From Balnearium lithotrophicum (lineage in GTDB: Bacteria; Aquificota; Aquificia; Desulfurobacteriales; Desulfurobacteriaceae), in the NCBI RefSeq assembly GCF_900182585.1, contig NZ_FXTM01000015.1, positions 1 through 47,972 of the forward strand: DNA of 47,972 nucleotides, given 5' to 3'. Made by a program: the position numbers and the translations under genes. The notes below the pieces were generated by a model. It did not search any database and was not told where the DNA came from. It saw only the letters and a program-made list of their open reading frames with translations. This document shows positions 18,737-26,214 of this stretch, in pieces. Position 1 is the first letter of the stretch; each line of letters opens with the position of its first letter.

Positions 18737-19792
18737 ATGGAAATATTGGAGCAGATAGCCTCTGAAGCTGAAAAGAGGACGCAGGTTCCTGCTTATCCGA
18801 GGAGTGTCGAAAAGGTTATCTCTGCCATCATGACATCGAACAACTTCTGGAAAATCGTTGACCTATCGGATGAGCCCCTTCCTTTGGTTGCAGAAATCCT
18901 GAAACTTTTAAAGGAGCACGACCTTGTTATTTTTGAGGGGAATCAGATTCTACTGACCGAGGCAGGTGCAGAGCTTGCAAGGAGACTGGGAATTGAACCC
19001 TTTGTCTCCCACAAATGTCCAACCTGTAAGGGAAGGGGAGTAATCATCGATGATTCATTAAGGGAAGCCTACGAAAAGTTTTTAAAAATTCAGGAAAACA
19101 GGCCTCCCGCCATTCACCAGTTTGACCAGGGATACGTTACTCCTGAAAACACCTTTGCAAGAGTTGCCCTTGCAGACGATAGAGGGGATTTAAGGGGAAA
19201 GAAGGTTGTTGTTCTCGGTGACGATGACCTTATGAGCATTGCTTTAGCACTGTCTGGGCTCCCAAAGAAGGTTACAATCCTTGAAATTGATGAAAGGCTT
19301 GTGAACTTTATAAAAGAGGTTTCTGACAAGTATAACCTCAATATAGATGCAAGGGTTCATGACCTTCGCCAGCCACTTCCAGAGGACGTCTTAGGCGCTT
19401 ACGACACCTTCTTTACAGACCCTCCTGAGACAGTTGAAGCCATTAAAGCCTTTGTTGGAAGGGGAGTTGCAACCCTTAAAGGGCCAAGGTGCGCCGGATA
19501 CTTTGGGGTGACCCGTAGAGAATCCTCAGCAGACAAGTGGAGAAGGATTCAGAGAGTTCTTATAGATATGGGACTCGTTATAACAGACCTCATTCACAAC
19601 TTCAACGAGTACGTCAACTGGGACTACTACGAGGAGATGAGAGGATGGCAGTTAACTCCCGTTAAGGAGCCTCCTAAGGATATCTGGTACAGGTCTACAC
19701 AGTTCAGAGTTGAGACAGTTAGAGGATTCGAAGGATTCAACGAGCCTATAGTTGGTGACATATACAACGATGCAGAAAGCTCAACTACTTAA
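18737..19792 (+). CDS. bpsA: Branched-chain polyamine synthase BpsA (N4-bis(aminopropyl)spermidine synthase)
   Basis: This 351-residue protein resembles BpsA of Thermococcus and Thermus. It has an N-terminal winged-helix-like region (1-90), a CPTC pair (C94/C97), the Rossmann motif VVVLGDDDLMSIALALSG with the acidic GDDD (161-164), and FFTDPPETVEA (DPPET, 228-232). This family adds aminopropyl groups to the secondary amine of spermidine, making quaternary branched polyamines tied to growth at high temperature. Together with the two preceding genes it forms a complete polyamine operon. Its stop codon TAA overlaps the stop of the opposing transporter. Confidence 0.92.
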   Translation: MEILEQIASEAEKRTQVPAYPRSVEKVISAIMTSNNFWKIVDLSDEPLPLVAEILKLLKEHDLVIFEGNQILLTEAGAELARRLGIEPFVSHKCPTCKGRGVIIDDSLREAYEKFLKIQENRPPAIHQFDQGYVTPENTFARVALADDRGDLRGKKVVVLGDDDLMSIALALSGLPKKVTILEIDERLVNFIKEVSDKYNLNIDARVHDLRQPLPEDVLGAYDTFFTDPPETVEAIKAFVGRGVATLKGPRCAGYFGVTRRESSADKWRRIQRVLIDMGLVITDLIHNFNEYVNWDYYEEMRGWQLTPVKEPPKDIWYRSTQFRVETVRGFEGFNEPIVGDIYNDAESSTT

Positions 19793-20742
19793 TCTTTTGG
19801 CGGGTCTTCCCGCCTTTCCCTTTCAATCATCCAGTTAAAGAGCTTCACAACAAAGGGACCAATTAGGTTCTGGACTACACTGTAGAAAACAGCAGGAAGG
19901 GCCGATAGAGCTCCCCAGTGTGAAACGGCTAAAACTGCTGCAAGTCCCGAGTTTTGCATTGCAGTTTCTATGGAAATAGTTATCCTCTCAACCTTAGGAA
20001 CTCCCAAAAGCCTTGGAATTACATATCCCAACCAAAAACCAAAGAGAAGATGGAACAGAGAGGCTAAAAATAGGAGCTCAAACGATTTCAGAGGAAGTGA
20101 AAGGATTCTTCCGTATCCCGCAGATACAACGTAACCAACTATGAGAACGACAACAATTGTTGAGTAAGCAGGTAAAAATTCCTTTATTTTTTCAACTTCA
20201 CTTTCAAATTTTGAATTTATTAAAATTCCCAAAAGAACGGGAAGAAGGGTTATCTGAACCATATCAAAGAAGAGTTTAACTGCATCAACATTAACGGCCT
20301 TACCCACTAAAAATTTTGTCAGAAGTGGTGTTAAAACTGGAGAAACTATCGTGTTTACACCTGAAAGTGAGAGAGAAAGAGCAAGGTTTGAGCCTGCAAG
20401 GAAGTTGTAGACGTTAGATACAACTCCTGTAGGACAGGAGCCTGTCAAAACCTGGCCTGCCAAAAAGAGATTTGAGAGCTCCTTAAATAGAATTAAACCA
20501 ATGATAAAGCCCAAAAACGGCATTACAGAGTACTGAGTTAGTATTCCTATTAAGACAATCTTTGGCCTTTTGAAAACTTCTTTAAAATCACTTGGTTTTA
20601 AAGTTAATCCCATTGATAGAATAACTGAACCTAAAAGGGGCTTTATAACCGACTTTAGAGGGTGAAACAGAAATGGAAACGTTAAGGCTATTGGAACAAT
20701 TATTAAAACCCAGAGCCAAAGGAAATTAGAAATTGTTCCCAT
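19789..20742 (-). CDS. BASS-family (bile acid:sodium symporter-like) transporter
   Basis: This 317-residue membrane protein has about nine or ten hydrophobic segments. BASS-type conserved stretches are SMGLTLKPSDF, LTGSCPTGVVSNVYNFLAGS followed by NLALSLSLSGVNT, and the crossover segment ETAMQNSGLAAVLA. Family members move bile acids, pyruvate, pantoate or other organic anions with sodium. The substrate here cannot be told. The gene stands alone between bpsA (converging, 4-base overlap) and the tmRNA gene on the same strand. Confidence 0.85.
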   Translation of the reverse strand: MGTISNFLWLWVLIIVPIALTFPFLFHPLKSVIKPLLGSVILSMGLTLKPSDFKEVFKRPKIVLIGILTQYSVMPFLGFIIGLILFKELSNLFLAGQVLTGSCPTGVVSNVYNFLAGSNLALSLSLSGVNTIVSPVLTPLLTKFLVGKAVNVDAVKLFFDMVQITLLPVLLGILINSKFESEVEKIKEFLPAYSTIVVVLIVGYVVSAGYGRILSLPLKSFELLFLASLFHLLFGFWLGYVIPRLLGVPKVERITISIETAMQNSGLAAVLAVSHWGALSALPAVFYSVVQNLIGPFVVKLFNWMIERERREDPPKD

Positions 20743-20793
20743 TTTTAGCCACCTGAGATTTTATGGAGGAATTTTAGCAGGTAGGATTTTTTT

Positions 20794-21146
20794 TGGTGGA
20801 GGTGGCGGGATTCGAACCCGCGTCCGGAGATGCGGCTCAGGTAGCTTCTACAGGCTTAGCCCGTGCTTTAATTTCTCGCTTCAGGGTTAGCCCACGGGCA
20901 GGCGCCCTGAAGCCAGCCCTCTTACATCTCGGCAACCTTCCCGAGGGCGGGGAAGGTCACCCAGCCCGTCTCTCTGTCGCCCTACCCGGAGCCGACGGGC
21001 GGAGCTCCGGAGGACGTCGCTGCGTTAATTAGGCAGCGAGAGCAAGTTCTTCGTTGGCAACTATCTTGGGTGCCTTTTTTACGAGGTTGGCTCCTCGGCC
21101 TGCCACTACCTGAACCTCTGCATCCCCGTCGAAACCGGTCACCCCC
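20794..21146 (-). ncRNA. ssrA: Transfer-messenger RNA (tmRNA)
   Basis: Read on the minus strand the gene begins GGGGGTGACCGGTTTCGACG and ends with the T-arm GGGTTCGAATCCC and acceptor CACCTCC-A-CCA. The first seven bases pair with the last acceptor strand with one G-U. CCA is encoded. The resume codon is GCA (21071-21073) and the tag is APKIVANEELALAA followed by TAA at 21029-21031. The ALAA end is the usual ClpXP/AAA+ degron. GC-rich pseudoknot segments occupy 20840-21015. Its partner smpB is at 46907-47368. About 353 nt is a normal length. Confidence 0.97.
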
Positions 21147-21167
21147 GTATTCTTCTGTCTGTTCATA

Positions 21168-21195
21168 AATATAGACACGCACAAAAATTGTGCAA
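21168..21195 (-). promoter_or_regulatory. Probable sigma-70-type promoter of ssrA with an inverted repeat
   Basis: On the minus strand TTGCAC (21195-21190) and TATATT (21173-21168) are separated by 16 bases. Transcription would start around 21160, leaving a leader of about 14 bases for RNase P to remove. The -35 overlaps a perfect inverted repeat, GCACAA-N3-TTGTGC (21179-21193). No expression data support this; it is inferred from sequence. Confidence 0.5.
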
Positions 21196-21229
21196 CTTTG
21201 GAAAAATATTTATCTACAAGATTTATCCT

Positions 21230-21437
21230 GTCGGAATCCCTTCCACTTTTCAGGACATTTGTATGTGAGAGGGATGAAAATCCCCCTCAGACTCCCCCTG
21301 ACAAAAGATTTCCTTCAATCCCACAAATTTTATCCCTTCCATTTCTAAGGGCATTTCAACAGACAAAAACTACAAGAAACAAGGCATCCACGTCCATTGG
21401 GGGTCGCAATCCCTTCCACTTTTTAGGGCATTTCAAC
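21230..21437. CRISPR. Decayed CRISPR-like repeat array
   Basis: Three related units of about 35 bp occur: 21230-21264 (diverged after about 31 bp), 21326-21360 and 21403-21437. The best-preserved is the third. The second matches it at about 26 of the last 29 positions, and the first at about 28 of the first 31. The shared core is AATCCCTTCCA-(C/T)TTT, then AGGGCATTTCAAC, with a short CCCT(T)/(A)AGGG stem. The spacer between copies two and three is 42 bp. The interval between copies one and two is 61 bp of unlike sequence. No cas gene is nearby. A weaker fourth trace may lie at 21455-21478. Confidence 0.55.
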
Positions 21438-21648
21438 AGTTCAAAAATTGAGCCATTGACTTCCAAGGGCTTCAAAACATAAGATTTTATACGAAATTCT
21501 AATAAACCTTGAAAAACAACAACCTCAGCTGTACAGTTTTTCCTTCCCTATATTTCTTTTTCAAAGAACAAATTTATTTTAACATAAAGTTGCTATTAGT
21601 TTTTAAAAGCCTTACTTATTAGAGTGAAAAAATCTTCTGGGGAATCAA
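21438..21648. other. AT-rich gene-free stretch before ricT
   Basis: No credible reading frame or RNA is seen here. The last 60 bases hold a possible promoter (listed separately) and a weak GGGG ribosome binding site for ricT. The rest is AT-rich with no clear repeat beyond the doubtful fourth CRISPR trace near its left edge. Confidence 0.5.
21590..21618 (+). promoter_or_regulatory. Possible promoter of the ricT-holB operon
   Basis: TTGCTA (21590-21595) and TACTTA (21613-21618) are 17 bases apart, 31 bases ahead of the ricT ATG. The -10 is a poor match to TATAAT. The position, in AT-rich DNA before a long co-directional gene string, is what recommends it. Confidence 0.3.
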
Positions 21649-22551
21649 ATGGTGGTTTTAAAGTTTAAATATCCAGATACTGAAAAGGTAGGCCTTGCAA
21701 AGTCTGACGAGAAGTTTGACTACGGAACGGACGTTGTTGTTAAAACTGACAGAGGGGAGGAATTAGTCAAAGTTTTAAGGAGCTACAAAGTTGACGAAAG
21801 CACTCTCTCCAAGTTCAACTTGAGCGAGAAGGAGCTCTACTCCTTCCTAAGACTGCCAACTGAGGAGGACAGGAACAGGTTTGTTGAAAATCTCTTCTTT
21901 TCAAAGGAAGCCCTCGATGTTTGTAGGGAAAAGGTTGAAAAACACGGTTTAAATATGAAGTTGGTAAAGGCATACTCAACATTAAATAGGGAGAGAATTG
22001 TCTTCTACTTCACGGCTGAAAGCAGGGTTGATTTCAGACAGCTTGTCAGGGATTTGGCCTCTCACTTTAAGACGAGGATAGAGCTCCGCCAGATTGGTGT
22101 AAGGGACGAAGTAAAAATGGTAGGCGGACTCGGAATGTGTGGAAGAATCTGCTGCTGCAAGGAGTTCTTAGACTGTTTTCACTCAATATCACTGAACATG
22201 GCAAAGCTTCAGGGTTTACCTCCAAACCCTGCAAAGCTGTCTGGAACGTGTGGAAGGTTAATGTGCTGTTTAAAGTACGAGGAGGCCAACTACTATATAC
22301 GCCAGTTCCTACCTGAGGTTGGAAGTGAGATTACAACTCCCGATGGGAACAGGGGAAGGGTTGTTGATGTAAACATTGTCCTTGAGACTGTAACTGTTGA
22401 GGTTGGGGAGAGGGGAAAAATTAACTACCCTATGAGGGCCTTTGTTTCAAAGGAGCAGTGGAACAGTTACATTGAAATGTTAAAGGTTAAAGAGGATGAT
22501 AGATTTAAATGTTTTACAAAAGCAGGAGTAATCGGTGATGAGAGTAATTAA
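21649..22551 (+). CDS. ricT: PSP1-domain protein RicT (YaaT-like)
   Basis: This 300-residue protein has the PSP1 C-terminal domain. Its cysteine cluster is GMCGRICCCKEFLDCF at about residues 163-178 and GTCGRLMCCLKYEE at about 200-213. In Bacillus, RicT with RicA/RicF holds iron-sulfur clusters and modulates RNA processing by RNase Y. The protein's role outside Firmicutes is less clear. Upstream sequence is the CRISPR remnant and a possible promoter. It overlaps the next gene by about 14 bases and begins a run of seven closely spaced genes, including tmk and holB, which neighbour ricT in many genomes. Confidence 0.88.
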   Translation: MVVLKFKYPDTEKVGLAKSDEKFDYGTDVVVKTDRGEELVKVLRSYKVDESTLSKFNLSEKELYSFLRLPTEEDRNRFVENLFFSKEALDVCREKVEKHGLNMKLVKAYSTLNRERIVFYFTAESRVDFRQLVRDLASHFKTRIELRQIGVRDEVKMVGGLGMCGRICCCKEFLDCFHSISLNMAKLQGLPPNPAKLSGTCGRLMCCLKYEEANYYIRQFLPEVGSEITTPDGNRGRVVDVNIVLETVTVEVGERGKINYPMRAFVSKEQWNSYIEMLKVKEDDRFKCFTKAGVIGDESN

Positions 22552-23344
22552 GGAGCTGAAAAGTCCATTGAACAGGCTTTTCATATTTGAAACTGATGAC
22601 GGATTCAAGGTTGAATCTGTCTTTTACAAGGGAGATAGGCTCTGTGTCTCCTCACAGGTCGGATGTCCGGTAAGGTGCCTATTCTGTGCATCGGGAAAGA
22701 AGGGACTAAAGAGGAATCTAACTGCCGATGAAATTTACTCTCAGTACAGTCTTTTGAAAGAGGAGTTCCCTATAAAGGGAATAGCAATTGCCGGAATAGG
22801 GGAACCCTCCGCAAACGCCGATGAAGTCTTAAAGGTCATTGAGCTCTTTAAAGGAGAAGGGTTAAAAGTTACTGTTAGTACTACGGGATATCCACTTTCT
22901 GGATTTAAAAAGCTCATCAGAGCTCCCCACGATGGCCTTACAGTCTCTGTCCACGCCGTTGATGGTGAAAAGAGGAAAAGAATATTTGGCATCTCTGAAA
23001 GTCTCGATGGGATTTTCGGAGCTCTTGAGGAGTACTGGGAAGAGGCATCATCATCAAGGAGAAAGAAGTTTCAGATAGGGTATCTTCTCTTAAAGGGAGT
23101 TAATGATTCGGAAGAAGACCTGAGAAGGTTAGGAGAACTTGCAAAAAGGTACAGGATGACCATCATGCTTATGGCCTACAATCCGGTAGAGGGTGTCGGA
23201 ATTGAACCCTTAACGGAAGAGGAGTACGAGAAAGCCTTCCTTGCACTCAGGAGAATGGGAGTACGGGTAACGCTGAGCAATAGGTTCAGGAGAGACCCTT
23301 TAGGTGGATGTGGAACACTCACCATATCGAGGGAGGTAAGATGA
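22538..23344 (+). CDS. Short RlmN/Cfr-like radical SAM methyltransferase
   Basis: This 268-residue protein matches RlmN only from the radical SAM core onward. It has CPVRCLFC (C43, C47, C50), the preceding RLCVSSQVG with C36 at the position of the catalytic cysteine C118 of E. coli RlmN, AGIGEPSAN, and GGCGTL with C258 at the position of C355. RlmN makes 2-methyladenosine in 23S rRNA A2503 and some tRNAs. The usual N-terminal domain of about 90 residues is absent. ATG 22538 is preferred; GTG 22535 is possible. It may be a paralogue with a different RNA target. Confidence 0.78.
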   Translation: MRVIKELKSPLNRLFIFETDDGFKVESVFYKGDRLCVSSQVGCPVRCLFCASGKKGLKRNLTADEIYSQYSLLKEEFPIKGIAIAGIGEPSANADEVLKVIELFKGEGLKVTVSTTGYPLSGFKKLIRAPHDGLTVSVHAVDGEKRKRIFGISESLDGIFGALEEYWEEASSSRRKKFQIGYLLLKGVNDSEEDLRRLGELAKRYRMTIMLMAYNPVEGVGIEPLTEEEYEKAFLALRRMGVRVTLSNRFRRDPLGGCGTLTISREVR

Positions 23345-23937
23345 AGAGATTGGTACTCTTTCTCTCTTTTTCACTTCTATTCTCGTGTGCCTCAACTACC
23401 ACCCTTACAAAGGAGGAAAAGGAAAGGGCAGTAGATATTGGGAACAGAGCCGTGTCTAAGCTGATGGGGGAGCTGAAGAAAAACTTAGGCTTGGCTTTAA
23501 AGGAAGGGGGATTTCCAAAGGCCATCGAGTTCTGTGCAGGTAAGGCTCAGAAACTAACCGAAAAGGTGAACGAGGAGTTAGTTCTTGTAAGGGTAAAGAG
23601 GATTTCCGATAAGTACAGAAATCCGAAGGATAAACCAGATAGGACAGACCTTTCTGTAATAAACTACTTTAAGAAAAGGTTAAAGGAAGGAAAACTTCCT
23701 CCCTATTACATTAAAACGGTAGAGAGGAATGGTAAGACTTACGTAATCTACTACAAACCTATTAGGGTTGCTCCTTTCTGTCTCAACTGCCACGGTGACC
23801 CAGAAAGTATGTCTCCTGAAGTTTTGAAAATCTTAAGGGAAAAGTATCCTGAGGATAGAGCTCTCGGATACAGGGTAGGAGACCTTAGGGGCGTTTTTAA
23901 GGTTGTTATTCCGGCTGAAGAGTTGAAGGGGGATTAA
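23341..23937 (+). CDS. Haem-binding (DUF3365/Tll0287-like) lipoprotein
   Basis: Starting at ATG 23341 (198 residues), the protein has a lipoprotein signal MKRLVLFLSFSLLFSC with the lipobox cysteine at residue 16. Later it has a single c-type haem motif CLNCH (C147, C150, H151) within PIRVAPFCLNCHGDPE. This arrangement fits the DUF3365 haem-sensor domain, which occurs in periplasmic and sensor proteins. It is probably anchored in the outer or inner membrane facing the periplasm. An upstream in-frame start (23308) would spoil the signal peptide. The ATG overlaps the previous stop by 4 bases. Confidence 0.8.
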   Translation: MKRLVLFLSFSLLFSCASTTTLTKEEKERAVDIGNRAVSKLMGELKKNLGLALKEGGFPKAIEFCAGKAQKLTEKVNEELVLVRVKRISDKYRNPKDKPDRTDLSVINYFKKRLKEGKLPPYYIKTVERNGKTYVIYYKPIRVAPFCLNCHGDPESMSPEVLKILREKYPEDRALGYRVGDLRGVFKVVIPAEELKGD

Positions 23938-24426
23938 ATGTTTGTAAAGGAAGGAGAGCTCCCTGGAGTTGGAAAGAAGTACTCTATGAAAACGAGCAAC
24001 GGAGACACGATAGTTGTAGTAATTCACTACTCCGGGAAGAGGGAAGTTTACTACTTTGAGGATGATAGTGAAGAACCAACGGCCGTTATTGAGCTTACAG
24101 ACGAAGAGGCAAGAACGTTGGGAACCATTCTGGTTGGAGCTCTGTTCCAGCCAACCTCAGACGAGGAGAAAATTGGTTTTCTCATGAAGCACCTGGCATT
24201 TGAGTGGATAAAAGTTCCTGAAAACTCGTTTTTAGCAAACAGAACGATAAAGGAGCTCGATATAAGAAAGAACTACGGCGTGATTGTTGTTGCAGTTGTA
24301 AGGGATGAGAACGTTGTTGTCTCTCCATCTCCTCTCTTTAAAATAGAACCCGGTGATACTTTGGTCGTTGTTGGAAATATTGAGAACATAAAGAAGTTTT
24401 CAAAACTTGTAGAGAGAAAGGGATAG
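23938..24426 (+). CDS. KhtT-like regulatory subunit with TrkA-C domain
   Basis: This 162-residue soluble protein has an N-terminal half with beta-strands (KYSMKTSNGDTIVVVIHYSG). The C-terminal RCK_C/TrkA-C domain (about 88-160) is WIKVPENSFLANRTIKELDI, NYGVIVVAVVRDENVV and IEPGDTLVVVGNIENIKKF. In Bacillus, KhtT gates the K+/H+ antiporter KhtU. Here the antiporter gene begins immediately after its stop (one base), which supports the same pairing. Confidence 0.85.
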   Translation: MFVKEGELPGVGKKYSMKTSNGDTIVVVIHYSGKREVYYFEDDSEEPTAVIELTDEEARTLGTILVGALFQPTSDEEKIGFLMKHLAFEWIKVPENSFLANRTIKELDIRKNYGVIVVAVVRDENVVVSPSPLFKIEPGDTLVVVGNIENIKKFSKLVERKG

Positions 24427-25599
24427 ATGGAGAGTCAGATTTCTTCCCTCTCTATCTTTTTTTTACTTCTTCTGATTTCTTACTTAATAGCCAACAGGTT
24501 AAATTTTCCTGTAATTCCAGTATACATAGTTTCGGGCGTTTTAACGTCAGTTTTCTTTCACAGCCAAGACGTACACATATTTGAGTTTTTAGGTGTGGTC
24601 TTTCTCCTCTTCTTCATAGGTCTTGAGTTCTCCCTTGCTGAACTTGAGAGAAACTACAAGAGTATTATTTCTGTTGGTTTAATTGATTTTGTCCTTAATT
24701 TCTTTCCGGCCTTCTTCGTCTCAAAGTTTTTGGGCTTTGACAGTTTAACCTCTCTTCTAATTGCCACCGTTGTCTATCCGAGTTCCTCGGCAATTGTTTC
24801 GAAGCTTTTGATTGACCTTAAGAAGCTTGCAAACCCTGAAGTTGAACCTGTCCTTTCCATTTTGGTCTTTGAGGACTTAGCAGCGGCAACTCTTTTGGCC
24901 GTTCTGTTCAACCTAAGGTCGGGAAACCTCGAACCCTCAGGAATTTTAAGCGTTCTACTCAAGATTTCCCTCTTTATTCTACTGTCCCTTTTCATCATTA
25001 AACTGCTGAGGAAAGTTGTTGACCTGTCGGTTGACTACGTAGGGGGAGCCAAGGAGTTTTTGTCCATCTTAGTAGGAACGCTTCTCTTCGGATTTATCGA
25101 GTTTTCCCTTGGATTTGGTCTCTCTGAGGCAATAGGAGCATTTGTTGCCGGAACCCTGTTTGGAGAAACCTCTCACAAGGAAAGTATTGAATCCTTAGTT
25201 GTTCCTTTTAGGGACGTTTTTGGAGCTCTCTTCTTCCTCTCCTTCGGCCTCTCGATTGACCTGACAAAGATAACGTCCTCCGTCTTTTTCCCCTTTTTAG
25301 TAATTCTCACAATTTCCCTTCTAACGAAGCTCCTTACGGGAATTTTCTCTGTAAAACTCTACGGCCTTTCGTTAAAGAGGGGATTATCCGCAGGTTTGAT
25401 GCTCCTTCCGAGGGGAGAGTTTTCTATCCTCGTTGCCGCAACTAAGGAGTCAATTATTCCCCTATCTGCCCTTTACGTTTTGACAACCTCACTTTTAGGC
25501 TCTTTTGCCGTCAAGGAATCCTCAAGGATTCTAAAATTTCTCTTCAAGGAGAAGAGGAGGAAGAGCAGGCTTACAAAATCGCAGCTTTTGGGGGACTAA
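24427..25599 (+). CDS. CPA2-family cation/proton antiporter (KhtU-like)
   Basis: This 390-residue integral membrane protein has about twelve hydrophobic segments. Family-typical features include VFLLFFIGLEFSLAELE, a VYPSSSAIVSKLL segment, FEDLAAATLLAVL, EAIGAFVAGTLFGETSH and a LMLLPRGEFSILVA segment near the end. CPA2 transporters exchange K+ or Na+ for protons. Adjacent KhtT-like protein suggests K+/H+ exchange, but ion specificity is inference. The RCK domain that many relatives carry at the C-terminus is instead the separate upstream gene. Confidence 0.87.
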   Translation: MESQISSLSIFFLLLLISYLIANRLNFPVIPVYIVSGVLTSVFFHSQDVHIFEFLGVVFLLFFIGLEFSLAELERNYKSIISVGLIDFVLNFFPAFFVSKFLGFDSLTSLLIATVVYPSSSAIVSKLLIDLKKLANPEVEPVLSILVFEDLAAATLLAVLFNLRSGNLEPSGILSVLLKISLFILLSLFIIKLLRKVVDLSVDYVGGAKEFLSILVGTLLFGFIEFSLGFGLSEAIGAFVAGTLFGETSHKESIESLVVPFRDVFGALFFLSFGLSIDLTKITSSVFFPFLVILTISLLTKLLTGIFSVKLYGLSLKRGLSAGLMLLPRGEFSILVAATKESIIPLSALYVLTTSLLGSFAVKESSRILKFLFKEKRRKSRLTKSQLLGD

Positions 25600-26214
25600 G
25601 TGTTTATCACTTTTGAGGGAATAGAGGGTTGTGGAAAGAGTACTCAGTCGAAGCTTTTGTTTGAGGAGCTGATAGACAGGGGATTTTCCGTTGTTCTGAC
25701 GAGGGAGCCCGGTGGAACAGAGGCCTCTGAGGAGATAAGGAGAATTATCTTAAAGAAGTGGGAGGAGAGGTTTACGCCCTTTGCGGAGCTCTCTCTCTAC
25801 GAAGCGGCAAGGTCCCTCCACGTTGAAAATTTGATAAGGCCCTCCTTAAATGAGGGGGCAGTTGTTATCTGCGACAGGTTTACAGACTCAACTGTTGCCT
25901 ATCAGGGTTACGGGAGGGGATTATCCTTGGAGCTAATAGAGAGGTTAAACCTTGAGGCAACTGGAGGTTTAAGACCGGATTTAACCTTTCTGTTAGACCT
26001 TCCCGTTGAGGCTGCTTTTAAGAGGTTGGAGAGGAAGAGCCTTGATAGGATGGAATCTGAGGAGCGCTCTTTCCACGAAAGGGTGAGAGAGGGATTTTTA
26101 GAGATAGCAGAGAGGGAGAAGGAAAGGGTTGTTGTTCTTGACGGAACTCAGGATGTAGAGGAAATATTTAATCACGTTCTGAGAATAGTTTTAGAGAGGT
26201 TAAATGCTCTTTAA
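25600..26214 (+). CDS. tmk: Thymidylate kinase
   Basis: This 204-residue kinase phosphorylates dTMP for dTTP synthesis. It has the P-loop FEGIEGCGKSTQSK (residues 4-17), the substrate motif TREPGGTEASEEIR, CDRFTDSTVAYQGYGRG, and RKSLDRMESEERSFHERVR near the LID. The GTG start is immediately after the antiporter's TAA. It overlaps holB by 11 bases, and tmk-holB pairing is common in bacteria. Confidence 0.95.
   Translation: MFITFEGIEGCGKSTQSKLLFEELIDRGFSVVLTREPGGTEASEEIRRIILKKWEERFTPFAELSLYEAARSLHVENLIRPSLNEGAVVICDRFTDSTVAYQGYGRGLSLELIERLNLEATGGLRPDLTFLLDLPVEAAFKRLERKSLDRMESEERSFHERVREGFLEIAEREKERVVVLDGTQDVEEIFNHVLRIVLERLNAL

Noticed and set aside
20800-20830. tRNA-like T-arm (GGGTTCGAATCCC on the minus strand) read as a tRNA gene
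   Set aside because: No anticodon or D arm is found. The resume codon, the ALAA tag and the paired 5' start show it is tmRNA.
21198-21482. A 94-codon open frame over the CRISPR-like repeats
   Set aside because: It has repeated short segments (the three repeats translated), poor composition, no ribosome binding site and no recognisable fold; it is a by-product of the repeats.
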